Shown piece after piece: positions 8,966 to 18,303 of a stretch of DNA of 64,000 nt. How positions within the stretch are numbered: the first letter of the stretch is position 1; every line of letters starts with the position of its first letter. Source of the DNA: Marinobacter excellens HL-55 (lineage in GTDB: Bacteria; Pseudomonadota; Gammaproteobacteria; Pseudomonadales; Oleiphilaceae). Location: positions 1,086-65,085 of the forward strand of contig LJZQ01000018.1 of assembly GCA_001314845.1 (NCBI GenBank). Reading direction: 5' to 3'. Below the pieces are notes generated by a model. The model did no database searches and had not been told where the DNA came from. It saw only the letters and a program-made list of their open reading frames with translations. The translations under genes were made by a program, and so were the position numbers.

Positions 8966-11017
8966 ATGAACTGGCGCGCGACGACTGCCTCAGGCGTAAG
9001 GACCCAATACCCCATGCATCGGCTGCACGGGGCCATCCTCCTGCTGTTACTCCTGGCGACCTTACTGATGGGTATGGGCAACTCGCTCCACTCCAGAATG
9101 CTCTGGATCGGGGAGCAGGTATGGCCGAATTATTACTTGCTTAATCCCGATGCAACGCAGCCCACCTGCAACATGTTCATAGATGTAGACAGTGAGGTGG
9201 AGCGTCGGGTCCAGGCCTATAAACCGGACCCTGACGATCTGTTCAGCTCGCCACCCAATCCGGAGGCGATCAAGCAGTCGTTGCAAAGTAATCTGGCTTT
9301 GTGTGAGCAGCGGCACCTGCAGTTTGCGGAAAATCAGAAGCACGCCACCTGGGCGCTTGGAGCCTATAAGGCTTTAGAGCAGGGGGTGGCGGACTTCCTG
9401 CTTGGTAACATTGACCTGACCAAATTCCTGTTCATTGCCATGTTCGCCATGGCGGCGGCTATTTCCGCACTGGACGCGGATCATATTGCCTTGCGATTGC
9501 CCCGGAATCGAGCCGAATGGCGGCTGAGCCAGGGTGTTCAGTTCATTGTGAATGGTCTGATGGTGCTCTCTCTGAATGCTTATCTCGGGCGATTATCGAC
9601 ATCCCCCGGGACCGAGAGTACTGCCATTTTGCAGTACGCCTGGGCAGGGGTGTTTGGCCTGTTCATGGTGATTAATGCCGTGCGCTTTGTGTTCATACCG
9701 GAAAGGATGAAGGCGGGGGCACTGTCGTTGTCGTCAGGGCTGGTTGTACCCTTGTATTGCGCGATGGGCCTGATCGCGATGAGCTACTTTTTCTTTGTCG
9801 ATGGCTATACTTCGGGCCTGGCGATCTATTTCGGCATGATGGCCAATCTGTCGTCCATGTTCATCAACATCGGCTTGTATGTGCTGGTGGGTATGATGCT
9901 CAAGCAGACCCGGATTCCGGATTTGCTGTTGAACCTGGTCAAGCCGTTCAATCTGCCGGCCCCGATGCTCGCCTCGGTTATCATTTTTGCTACCGCGTTC
10001 CCGACCGCATTTACCGGTGCTTCGGGCATCTTCATTCTGGCGGTCGGTGGTGTTATTTATGACGAGTTGCGTAAGGCCGGTGCCGGTCGCCAGCTTTCAC
10101 TGGCGACCACCGCGATGTCTGGTAGTCTGGGTGTAGTGCTCAATCCCTGCTTGCTGATCGTGGTGATTGCGGCGCTTAATAAAGAGGTGACCACCTCGGA
10201 GATGTACGGCTGGGGCTTCTGGGTGTTTATCCTTTCTGCCAGCCTGTTTTCCTTTATTGTGTGCAAGACGGAAGGTAACTGGAAGCCCAAGCCGGCCCCC
10301 GGTGCTTTCCGTGCCGCGCTGCGCGAACTGCTGCCACTGGTTCCTTATGCGCTGACAGCGGCGGCGGTGATCCTGACGGTCTGGGTTGTGCTTGGCCTCA
10401 AGTTCAACGAGTACAGCGCACCGATGATCCTGCCGTTAGTGATGCTTGCCCTGGTGGTAATGGATGCCGGCAAGGCCAGTCGGGAAACCTCTGTCAGTCG
10501 TGTGCAAACGTTCTTTGATCGCAGCACAGCGGCGGCCAGCGATTCGGCCGTGCACATCGGCGCTTTGCTTGCGTTGATCGGGTTCTCTATTTGTTTGGGC
10601 GGTATTCTCGAGCGTTCGGATATTGTTCATGCCTTTTTCCCCGAAAGCCTCACCAGTGCCTGGGTGGCTATGCTGGTGATTGTGGTTATGCTGACACTGA
10701 TCGGCATGGTGATGGATCCGTTTGGTGCCGTGATCCTGGTATCGGCGACCATTGCTCAGCCCGCCATCCAGATCGGTATAGATCCACTGCACTTCTGGAT
10801 CGTGTGTCTGGTGGCGTTTGAACTTGGCTACCTGAGCCCGCCGGTGGCCTTGAACCATCTGCTGACCCGGCAGGTGGTTGGTGAAACAGAAGTACTGGTA
10901 GCCGAACGCACCGGGTCGTTCTGGAACCGCTACAAACGACTGTTGTTGCCTTTGACGGTCATGGTGCCCAGCCTGCTGCTGGTGGCCTTTGTGCCCATGC
11001 TGTTTTACGCACTGTAG
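8966..11017 (+). CDS. TRAP transporter fused permease (small plus large subunit type)
   Basis: An inner-membrane protein of 683 residues with many hydrophobic helices. After the first helix (about 23-38) comes a roughly 100-residue polar, probably periplasmic stretch, then a four-helix part resembling a DctQ small subunit and a long DctM-like part. The DctM region has PTAFTGASGIFILAVGGVIYDEL and TAMSGSLGVVLNPCLLIV, matching the paired substrate and ion sites of large TRAP subunits. A sodium-driven uptake of an organic acid-like substrate is expected from the family. The start is preceded by GGAGAG. A strong terminator 15 bp downstream ends the operon. Confidence 0.8.
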   Translation: MNWRATTASGVRTQYPMHRLHGAILLLLLLATLLMGMGNSLHSRMLWIGEQVWPNYYLLNPDATQPTCNMFIDVDSEVERRVQAYKPDPDDLFSSPPNPEAIKQSLQSNLALCEQRHLQFAENQKHATWALGAYKALEQGVADFLLGNIDLTKFLFIAMFAMAAAISALDADHIALRLPRNRAEWRLSQGVQFIVNGLMVLSLNAYLGRLSTSPGTESTAILQYAWAGVFGLFMVINAVRFVFIPERMKAGALSLSSGLVVPLYCAMGLIAMSYFFFVDGYTSGLAIYFGMMANLSSMFINIGLYVLVGMMLKQTRIPDLLLNLVKPFNLPAPMLASVIIFATAFPTAFTGASGIFILAVGGVIYDELRKAGAGRQLSLATTAMSGSLGVVLNPCLLIVVIAALNKEVTTSEMYGWGFWVFILSASLFSFIVCKTEGNWKPKPAPGAFRAALRELLPLVPYALTAAAVILTVWVVLGLKFNEYSAPMILPLVMLALVVMDAGKASRETSVSRVQTFFDRSTAAASDSAVHIGALLALIGFSICLGGILERSDIVHAFFPESLTSAWVAMLVIVVMLTLIGMVMDPFGAVILVSATIAQPAIQIGIDPLHFWIVCLVAFELGYLSPPVALNHLLTRQVVGETEVLVAERTGSFWNRYKRLLLPLTVMVPSLLLVAFVPMLFYAL

Positions 11018-11031
11018 CAGGTGTGTAGCTC

Positions 11032-11067
11032 AAAAAACCCGTGTAGCTCTGCTTCACGGGTTTTTTG
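11032..11067 (+). terminator. Rho-independent terminator after TRAP operon
   Basis: AAAAAACCCGTG and CACGGGTTTTTT form a 12-bp stem with an 11-nt loop and a T-run on the plus strand. The A-run on the other side means it could also act in reverse. Confidence 0.92.
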
Positions 11068-11093
11068 TTAGTCGACTGCAACTCAGTTATTGA

Positions 11094-11213
11094 GCGGGGA
11101 GGAGGTTGGAGGGCTTGCCTGAAACCCTGCGGAGCCATGGATGGCGGAGCGGAGCGTACAAGGATGTATTCACAGCGTGTTTCAGACAAGCCCTCCAACC
11201 TCCTCCCCCCCGC
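11094..11213 (+). repeat. Long-stem GGA-hairpin repeat, copy B
   Basis: Outer arms 11094-11125 and 11179-11213 pair almost completely over more than 30 bp, with one C/T difference and a short extra G run. The 53-nt core contains hairpin GCCAT-GG-ATGGC (11134-11145) and hairpin GTACA-AGGA-TGTAT (11156-11169). Positions 11156-11167 read GTACAAGGATGT, an exact match to the published CsrA consensus RUACARGGAUGU. It lies between the TRAP terminator and the S8 protease start, on the protease's coding strand. Confidence 0.88.
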
Positions 11214-11323
11214 ACTGCTCTGTCTGGAATTTATGGGACCTGGCGCCGGCCAATTGTGGAACTTTTGTCCTATAGTTTGCGTATGGTTAAGGACGGCCGA
11301 CGAATTATGAAAAGAGGGTTCCC

Positions 11324-13954
11324 GTGAGAAGATCATTGCCGCTCTATCTTGTGCTCTCAGGAGTCATGTTGTTCGCAGGATGCGGTGGTGGTTCAGGGAG
11401 TTCCGAATCTCCGCCTCCGGCCATTGATCCTGGCCCTTTGTCTGGCGTGATCAGCATTGAAGCCGGCAGTCGGATAGATCAGGACACCATGGATCAACTG
11501 GGCTTTGCCGGTGCCAGTCCCTCCAGCGCCGTTCAGGTGTTGCCAGCAAGCTTTGTGCTCGCGGGCTATGTCAGCGGTCGTGATGGCGCATACGACCTGT
11601 TGAATGGCCAGCGATTTGTGTACGTTGCCGATGCTGTGGATAGCTACAGTGTGCCGATGGCGCCGGGTGAAACCGTCACGTTGAGGAACTCTGGCAGTCG
11701 CCAAGGTAGCTCCGAGCTCGAGCTGATACTGAAAGGTAACGGCCTGACCGAATTGTCTGAGACCACAAGCACGGCGTCACCGTCAGTGAGCCTGACATTG
11801 CCCGAGGGGGCGCCCGAGGCCGTTTACAGGGTCGAGGTAAGGATCGTCGGCAATGATCCTGCTCGTTATGTTCTGGCCAAGACCGCGGGTGCCCAGCTCG
11901 ATAGCCTCAGTCTGGACTGGCCAAACCATGGCTTCGTGCCGGGGGAGGCCATCGTCAGCCTTGATGCAAGCCGAAGTGGAGCGATGTCTTCGTTGGCAGT
12001 TGGTCTTGCAGATGCGGAGCGTCACCTTGGTGGTAATGACTGGTTGATGCGCATGCCGGTGCAGGCATTGAACCGAGCCGGCAGTGCGCCGGCCATCCAT
12101 ACCGAGACGTTGGCCTGGATTTCTGAGCTTCGTCAAGTCCCTGGAATCCGTGCGGCGGAGCCGAACTATCTGTTCACCAGTATGCAGCAAGGCCCCGCAT
12201 TGACGCCGGTGGATGAAGACCTGTATCGCCTGCAGTGGCACTACGATCTGATTAATGGCCCTGGGGCATGGCAGTTGGCGCCGAACGGTGGGGGTGACAT
12301 TAGCGTAGCGGTTCTGGATAGCGGACTATTCAGTCCTGACGGGGATTCATGGCACCCGGATCTGGACGTCAACGTTGGGGCTGGCCGGGATTTCGTCGAT
12401 GGTGGAAGCTTTCCGGAGGACCCGGGCAGCAGCGTCGGTGCGAATGTATTTCACGGCACACACGTGGCCGGTACCATAGGTGCCGTTGTCAACGGGGTAG
12501 GGATCGGTGGCGTGGCCTTTGGTTCTGAGATTGTTCCGGTACGCGTTCTGGGTGAGGGCGGTACCGGCTCCTCGGACGATCTGATCGACGCCATTCGTTG
12601 GGTCACAGGGCAGGATTTCCCGCCGGTGAGTGCGCCAAGAGCCCAGGTAGTCAATCTCAGTCTGGGTGGCCTGCCCAGGATTCAGCGATTGGAAGATGCC
12701 ATTGCCTTCGGGGTCAACCGCGGCGTCATTTTTGTCGGTGCTGCCGGTAACTCTGCGACTTCTGTTCCTTCCTACCCTGCGGCTTCTCCCAATGTGCTGG
12801 CGGTCAGCGCAGTGGATGCTGGCGGTCGGCTGGCTTCGTATTCCAATTTCGGCAACTGGATCGACCTCGCCGCGCCGGGAGGTGACGCCAGCCGGGACGG
12901 TAACAATGACGGCCGTGCCGATGTGGTCTGGAGTACCAGCGCCGTTGCCGGTGCAAGTGGCTTTGAGGCCAGCTTTACAGGGTTGCAGGGGACCTCAATG
13001 GCCACGCCGCATGTCTCTGCTGTCATGGCGCTTATGAAAGAGCAAAATAACGGGCTCTCCTATCAGGACGTTCGGGCGCTTTTGCTGGGCGGGCAGCTGA
13101 CCGATTATCCGGGGAGTCGAAGCGATCAACTGGGCTACGGTATCCTCGATGCCGCCAGAGCGCTTCAGGCCAACCTTGGGCAAGGCGTCACGATTCTGTC
13201 CCCCTCGCCGTCGCTAGTGTCTTTGAGTAACGAGGGCAAGACCAGTGAAATCGTCACACTCAGTCGTATCGGCGCTGCTGGCGTTTCAGGTGTTACTGCG
13301 ACTCAAGCACCGGATTGGATCAATGTTACCGCGCGAGTGGCGGAGGGTTCCGACTACTCACTGACCGTGTCTCTCATTGAATCAATGATAGAGCCTGACA
13401 CGGCCTATCGCGGCGAGATCCTAGTGACCTACGACTCTGATCAGAATGGTCGGACGTTGCGGATACCGGTGATTGCTCAGATCCTCAGCGATGAGCAGGC
13501 CCGTAACGCGGGCGCCCACTTTGTCATACTGGTGGGGACTACGCCGGACGATGAAGGGTTCTACTGGGCGGAAGCCCAGGTGGCGGCGGAAGCCGTCAAC
13601 GGCCGCTATGAGTTTCGCTTTGAGTCAGATGATGGTGAAGAGCCCCGCCGGCTGAGTGAGGTCCGCCCTGGCGACTACTACCTGGTAGCGGGCACGGATA
13701 TCGATGGCGATGGCATCATTTGCCAGCCCGGTGAGGCCTGTGCCGAGTATCCGATTTCCGGATTGCGGGAAGTGATCAGTATAAAGAAGGGAGAGAGTCT
13801 GTCGAATATCCGGATGACGACCAGTTTTACTCGCCCCACTATCACCGCAGAAACGCCAGACATCTTGCCCAGGCCAGGCTTTCGGGGTTACCGTTTGATC
13901 ACGCAGGAGGGTGACAGCCCCCAGAGAGATAACCGACCCAGGACCACACAATGA
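11324..13954 (+). CDS. Subtilisin-family (S8) serine protease, lipoprotein
   Basis: An 876-residue predicted lipoprotein protease; the lipobox LFAGC puts the lipidated Cys at residue 20, followed by a Gly/Ser linker. About 40-310 is an N-terminal region with beta-rich and prodomain-like segments. The S8 catalytic domain follows: Asp332 in VAVLDSG, His377 in HGTHVAGT, oxyanion Asn476 in GAAGNS, and Ser558 in GTSMATPH. The last 250 residues have Ig-like and calcium-type features (DIDGDGIICQPGEAC). GTG 11324 follows AGAGGG. Its stop overlaps the start of a PrcB-like gene by ATGA, so the two are translationally coupled. The target is unknown; a surface or periplasmic role is expected. Confidence 0.87.
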   Translation: MRRSLPLYLVLSGVMLFAGCGGGSGSSESPPPAIDPGPLSGVISIEAGSRIDQDTMDQLGFAGASPSSAVQVLPASFVLAGYVSGRDGAYDLLNGQRFVYVADAVDSYSVPMAPGETVTLRNSGSRQGSSELELILKGNGLTELSETTSTASPSVSLTLPEGAPEAVYRVEVRIVGNDPARYVLAKTAGAQLDSLSLDWPNHGFVPGEAIVSLDASRSGAMSSLAVGLADAERHLGGNDWLMRMPVQALNRAGSAPAIHTETLAWISELRQVPGIRAAEPNYLFTSMQQGPALTPVDEDLYRLQWHYDLINGPGAWQLAPNGGGDISVAVLDSGLFSPDGDSWHPDLDVNVGAGRDFVDGGSFPEDPGSSVGANVFHGTHVAGTIGAVVNGVGIGGVAFGSEIVPVRVLGEGGTGSSDDLIDAIRWVTGQDFPPVSAPRAQVVNLSLGGLPRIQRLEDAIAFGVNRGVIFVGAAGNSATSVPSYPAASPNVLAVSAVDAGGRLASYSNFGNWIDLAAPGGDASRDGNNDGRADVVWSTSAVAGASGFEASFTGLQGTSMATPHVSAVMALMKEQNNGLSYQDVRALLLGGQLTDYPGSRSDQLGYGILDAARALQANLGQGVTILSPSPSLVSLSNEGKTSEIVTLSRIGAAGVSGVTATQAPDWINVTARVAEGSDYSLTVSLIESMIEPDTAYRGEILVTYDSDQNGRTLRIPVIAQILSDEQARNAGAHFVILVGTTPDDEGFYWAEAQVAAEAVNGRYEFRFESDDGEEPRRLSEVRPGDYYLVAGTDIDGDGIICQPGEACAEYPISGLREVISIKKGESLSNIRMTTSFTRPTITAETPDILPRPGFRGYRLITQEGDSPQRDNRPRTTQ

Positions 13955-14445
13955 TCCCACGTTTTGCCCATGGTTTTGCCTTGCCCATCATCGCAGCTTT
14001 GCTCACGGCCTGCAGCGTAACTGGCGGTGCTGAAGGCGTCGAGCCGAGCGTTCGGCAGGTTACCCAGTCTGCCCATTGCGGCCTGACCGGCCCGGGCGTA
14101 GCGCTGGCCAGCTCCAGTGCGGAGCTTGAGGCTTTGCTGGATGTAGGTGGCCAGAACATGTCGACGGGCGTGATCCGTCAGGTAAATCTGGATAACGAGT
14201 CGCTGGTGATTGTGACTCTGGGCCAGAAGCCAACGGCAGGTTACGGTGTTGGTCTGAGTTCTGCGTCTAAAACGGGCCAGACACTCAAGCTGGGTATGGA
14301 TGTCACAGAGCCCGCGCCCGGTATGATGGTGGCGCAGATGATCACGTCCCCCTGTGTGGTGCTGGCAGTAGCCGAGCAAGACTGGCAGCGCCTAGAAATT
14401 TCCGGGCTTACCGAGAAGCCGATTGTGAAAGTGGTCGGAAACTGA
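13951..14445 (+). CDS. PrcB-like protease-complex lipoprotein
   Basis: A predicted lipoprotein of 164 residues with lipobox LTAC and lipidated Cys21. The C-terminal half contains the segment VIVTLGQKPTAGYGVGLSS and a closing PCVVLAV, which I recognise as the PrcB_C type of domain. In Treponema, PrcB belongs to the dentilisin complex with a subtilisin-like protease, so finding it overlapping an S8 protease gene by 4 bp (ATGA) supports the call and a joint function. The partnership here is inferred from the pairing. No PrcA-like gene is seen beside them. Confidence 0.68.
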   Translation: MIPRFAHGFALPIIAALLTACSVTGGAEGVEPSVRQVTQSAHCGLTGPGVALASSSAELEALLDVGGQNMSTGVIRQVNLDNESLVIVTLGQKPTAGYGVGLSSASKTGQTLKLGMDVTEPAPGMMVAQMITSPCVVLAVAEQDWQRLEISGLTEKPIVKVVGN

Positions 14446-14545
14446 ATTCACTCGGCGTCACCACAAAACAACCGTTGATCTTTCGGCTCGAATCCCTAAG
14501 CTATGGCTCAGCTTTTACGACCAATCGCGGAGCCATGCCATTTCT

Positions 14546-16441
14546 ATGAGCGAGCAACTTTACAACGCCGATGCCATTGAAGTCCTGAGCGGTCTTGACC
14601 CGGTACGCAAACGCCCGGGCATGTACACCGATACCTCAAGACCGAACCACCTGGCCCAGGAAGTCATCGACAACAGCGTTGATGAAGCGCTGGCCGGCCA
14701 TGCCCGCCGAATTGACGTGATCCTGCACAGTGATAACTCCCTGAGCGTCGAAGACGACGGCAGGGGCATGCCGGTCGACATGCACAAGGAAGAGGGCGTG
14801 TCGGGTGTTGAGCTGATCCTGACCCGGCTGCACGCCGGCGGTAAGTTCTCCCAGGGCAACTACAACTTCTCTGGCGGTCTGCACGGTGTTGGTGTTTCGG
14901 TGGTCAACGCCCTGTCTACCCATCTGGAAATTACCATCAAGCGTGATGGCCAGGTACACAGGATGACGTTCGCCAACGGCGACAAGGCCTCTGAGCTTGC
15001 GGTAATTGATTCTGTTGGTAAGCGCAATACAGGTACCCGCCTGAAGTTCACCCCGGATTCCAAGTACTTCGATAGCCCGAATTTTTCAGTCAGTCGCCTG
15101 CGCCACAACCTGCGTGCCAAAGCGGTGCTATGCCCTGGTCTGACGGTGACTTTCCTGCAGGAAAAAACCGGCGAGAAGGATGAGTGGCTGTATGAGGACG
15201 GTCTTCGCGACTACCTGCGCACAGCGCTCGCGGATATTGAGGCAGTTCCGCTGGAGCCATTTACCGGAAGCCTGTCTGGCAACAAAGAAGCGGTAGATTG
15301 GGCGATTCAGTGGCTGCCAGAGGGTGGCGACGCGGTGATGGAGAGCTACGTCAACCTGATCCCCACGGCTCAGGGTGGCACCCACGTTAACGGGCTGCGT
15401 ACTGGCTTGCTCGAAGCCATGCGCGAGTTCTGTGAGTTCCGCAGTCTGCTGCCCCGGGGCGTCAAGCTGTCGCCTGAGGACATCTGGGAGCGAGTGGCAT
15501 ATGTGTTGTCGTTCAAGATGCAAGAGCCGCAGTTTTCTGGCCAGACCAAAGAGCGGCTGTCCTCCCGTGAGGCTGCGGCCTTTGTTTCTGGTGTGGTCAA
15601 GGATGCGTTCAGTCTCTGGCTGAACCAGCACACCGATATTGCCGAAGTGTTAGCGGAGTTGTTTATCAACAACGCGCAACGTCGCCTGAAGGCCAGTAAA
15701 AAGGTGGCCCGTAAACGGGTGACCTCTGGACCGGCGTTGCCGGGCAAACTGGCGGACTGCTCAGGCTCGGATACCAACCGCTCCGAATTGTTCCTGGTAG
15801 AAGGGGACTCTGCCGGCGGTTCTGCCAAGCAGGCCCGGGATCGGGAATTTCAGGCGGTGATGCCGCTGCGGGGCAAGATTCTCAATACCTGGGAAGTCGA
15901 CTCCAGCGAGATCCTTGCTTCACAGGAAGTGCACGATATTGCGGTCGCTATTGGTGTCGACCCGAGTTCCGATGACCTGACCGGGTTGCGCTATAACAAG
16001 GTCTGCATCCTGGCGGACGCCGACTCTGATGGGCTGCACATCGCGACCTTGTTGTGTGCCCTCTTCGTTAAACACTTCCGCCCACTGGTAACCGCCGGTC
16101 ATGTGTTTGTTGCCATGCCACCGCTGTATCGGGTGGATCTGGGTAAAGAGACTTTCTACGCGCTGGACGAGCATGAGCGCCAGGGGATTCTCGACCGCCT
16201 GGCGGCGGAAAACCGCAAAGGCAAAATCCAGGTGACTCGCTTCAAGGGCCTGGGTGAGATGAATCCGTTGCAACTGCGAGAGACGACGATGGCGCCGGAC
16301 ACCCGACGGCTGGTAATGCTCACCCTGGAAGAGGGTGACGACACCGATGAATGTATGGACATGCTGCTCGGTAAAAAGCGCGCTTCTGACCGCCGGGTGT
16401 GGCTCGAAGCTTATGGCAATATGGCCGACGTCCCGGCCTGA
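14546..16441 (+). CDS. parE: DNA topoisomerase IV subunit B
   Basis: The ATPase and TOPRIM subunit (631 aa) of topoisomerase IV, which unlinks daughter chromosomes. The GHKL ATPase region shows KRPGMYTD, EVIDNSVDEAL and DDGRGMP near the N-terminus, and GGLHGVGVSVVNALS follows. The TOPRIM domain has EGDSAGGSAKQARDREFQAVMPLRGKILN and DADSDGLHI. The length suits ParE rather than GyrB, which is longer. parC is in the window but 6.3 kb downstream, with unrelated genes between. No terminator is obvious after the stop. Confidence 0.95.
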   Translation: MSEQLYNADAIEVLSGLDPVRKRPGMYTDTSRPNHLAQEVIDNSVDEALAGHARRIDVILHSDNSLSVEDDGRGMPVDMHKEEGVSGVELILTRLHAGGKFSQGNYNFSGGLHGVGVSVVNALSTHLEITIKRDGQVHRMTFANGDKASELAVIDSVGKRNTGTRLKFTPDSKYFDSPNFSVSRLRHNLRAKAVLCPGLTVTFLQEKTGEKDEWLYEDGLRDYLRTALADIEAVPLEPFTGSLSGNKEAVDWAIQWLPEGGDAVMESYVNLIPTAQGGTHVNGLRTGLLEAMREFCEFRSLLPRGVKLSPEDIWERVAYVLSFKMQEPQFSGQTKERLSSREAAAFVSGVVKDAFSLWLNQHTDIAEVLAELFINNAQRRLKASKKVARKRVTSGPALPGKLADCSGSDTNRSELFLVEGDSAGGSAKQARDREFQAVMPLRGKILNTWEVDSSEILASQEVHDIAVAIGVDPSSDDLTGLRYNKVCILADADSDGLHIATLLCALFVKHFRPLVTAGHVFVAMPPLYRVDLGKETFYALDEHERQGILDRLAAENRKGKIQVTRFKGLGEMNPLQLRETTMAPDTRRLVMLTLEEGDDTDECMDMLLGKKRASDRRVWLEAYGNMADVPA

Positions 16442-16536
16442 TATTCCTCTGGGTGCTATAAAAATCATCCTTTATTCTTTATCAGAATTTAATTAGTCCG
16501 CTATCCTGCCAGTTTTCAAGTCGGAAAAACCGCGTT

Positions 16537-18303
16537 ATGGACTGGCAAGGATGGTTCTCACTGGGGTTGGCGGTCGCCTCCCTGGCACTGATGAGCTCAG
16601 GGCGATTTGCGCCACATCTGGTGATGATGGCGGCACTGGTGGTGCTCAGTGCGAGTGGGATTATTGGTCCTGAGCAGGCCCTCGTGGGTTTCAGCAATGC
16701 TGGCCTGATCACGGTTGTCGCGCTGTTTGTGGTTGCATCGGGAGTACATCATTCCGGCGGTGTCGATCTGCTGGTGCGCTATGTTCTTGGTAGTCCTAAA
16801 ACCGTGCGCGGCGCCCAGGCTCGCATTGCCCTTCCGGTTACTCTTTTGAGCGGCTTTCTGAACAACACCCCCGTTGTTGCCACTATGATTCCCGCGGTGC
16901 TTGCCTGGTCTCGAAAAATCGGTGTTTCGCCGTCGAAGTTGATGATTCCCCTTAGTTATGCCGCCATTCTGGGTGGCACACTGACGATGATTGGTACCAG
17001 CACCAATCTGGTGGTGAACGGTCAGTATCAGCAGTTAACCGGGGGCGAAGGGTTTTCTATCTTTGCGATTACCCAGGTGGGCCTGCCCGTGGCCATCATC
17101 GGCATTACCGTGATGCTGCTGTTTATGCCGCGCTTCCTTCCCGACCGCAAAGACCAGCAGAAGTTTGGTTCTGTGAAAGAGTTTACCCTTGAGGTTGCCG
17201 TGGCTTTTGAGGGACCGCTGGTCGGCAAGTCTGTGGGTGAAGCCGGGCTCAGGGAGCTCGACAGGCTTTATCTGGTAGAGATTGAGCGAGACGGCAGTGT
17301 CGTCACCGCCGTGCCGTCGGAGGAGCGCTTGCGTAGCGGAGATCGCCTTGTTTTTGCAGGAGATACCCAGGCCGTGTCCGATTTGCTCAGAATCAACGGC
17401 ATTGTGCCTTCGGTGCATGACGATGAGCCCTCGCTCAGCAAGGTCCGCGCCGAGCGGCGTCTTGTTGAGGCGGTTCTGTCGCCGCAATCGGATGTGCTCG
17501 GCCAGACCATACGGGATGCACGTTTCCGGGACCGCTACGGTGCTGTGGTGTTGGCGGTCGCTCGCGGTGGGGAAAGGGTGCCCGGCAATCTGGGCAATAT
17601 CCGGTTGAAGCCCGGAGACGTCCTTTTGCTGGAAGCTCGTCCTGCCTTTGTTAGCCGTCAGCGCTACAACAAGGACTTTCTGCTAATCAACGACCTGGAA
17701 ACCGAAGCACCCCGCCACGATCGGGCCTGGTTATCCTGGGGCATTCTGTTCGTGCTGGTTGGCCTGGCGGCCTGCGGTGTCATGACCATGCTGAATGCGG
17801 CATTGGTGGGTGCATTTCTGATGATTCTGTCCGGTTGCTGCTCCGTGGGTCAGGCCCAGAAATCGGTTGATGTGCCAGTGATACTGACTATTGCAGCCTC
17901 CTTTGCATTGGGTGGTGCGCTGGAGCAGACCGGTGCCGCCCGCTATCTGGCTGGAGCCGTGTTCGATCTCAGCTATGGCAATACCGTACTGGCGTTGTTG
18001 CTGGTGTACCTTGTGGTATCGGTGTTGACTGAGGTCATCACCAATAATGCGGCAGCGGTGCTGATCCTGCCAGTGGTGCTTTCGCTGGCAGCAGCCATGG
18101 GGGTGGATACCGAGCCTTTCATTATTGCCGTTATGATGGCGGCCTCGGCCAGTTTTGCGACACCCCTAGGGTATCAGACCAACATGATGGTGTTCGGGCC
18201 TGGTGGTTACCGGTTTGGTGACTTTGTGAGGGTGGGTTTGCCCATGAATCTGTTCATCGGAGTGCTGACGGTTGGAGTGATTGCAGTGGTCTATGGTGTT
18301 TGA
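16537..18303 (+). CDS. SLC13/DASS-type anion permease with central RCK_C (TrkA-C) domains
   Basis: A 588-residue inner-membrane carrier. Two blocks of hydrophobic helices (about 1-195 and 395-588) flank a soluble middle with two TrkA-C-like repeats, for example VGKSVGEAGLRELDRLYLVEIERDG and LGQTIRDARFRDRYGAVVLAVARGG. Membrane motifs NNTPVVATMIP and GTSTNLVVNG in the first half, and ITNNAAAVLILPV and TPLGYQTNMMVF in the second, are typical of the sodium/sulfate or dicarboxylate symporter family. The ligand cannot be set: sulfate, dicarboxylate or another anion are all possible. The last 13 bp overlap the convergent EAL gene. Confidence 0.82.
   Translation: MDWQGWFSLGLAVASLALMSSGRFAPHLVMMAALVVLSASGIIGPEQALVGFSNAGLITVVALFVVASGVHHSGGVDLLVRYVLGSPKTVRGAQARIALPVTLLSGFLNNTPVVATMIPAVLAWSRKIGVSPSKLMIPLSYAAILGGTLTMIGTSTNLVVNGQYQQLTGGEGFSIFAITQVGLPVAIIGITVMLLFMPRFLPDRKDQQKFGSVKEFTLEVAVAFEGPLVGKSVGEAGLRELDRLYLVEIERDGSVVTAVPSEERLRSGDRLVFAGDTQAVSDLLRINGIVPSVHDDEPSLSKVRAERRLVEAVLSPQSDVLGQTIRDARFRDRYGAVVLAVARGGERVPGNLGNIRLKPGDVLLLEARPAFVSRQRYNKDFLLINDLETEAPRHDRAWLSWGILFVLVGLAACGVMTMLNAALVGAFLMILSGCCSVGQAQKSVDVPVILTIAASFALGGALEQTGAARYLAGAVFDLSYGNTVLALLLVYLVVSVLTEVITNNAAAVLILPVVLSLAAAMGVDTEPFIIAVMMAASASFATPLGYQTNMMVFGPGGYRFGDFVRVGLPMNLFIGVLTVGVIAVVYGV

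Larger units (their letters stand above)
11018..11323. other. 306-bp gap: terminator, repeat B and promoter region
   Basis: Between the TRAP permease and the S8 protease there is no credible gene. The stretch holds the terminator at 11032-11067, repeat B at 11094-11213, and about 110 bp (11214-11323) that must contain the protease promoter or leader. No clear -35/-10 pair could be chosen by eye. Confidence 0.7.
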
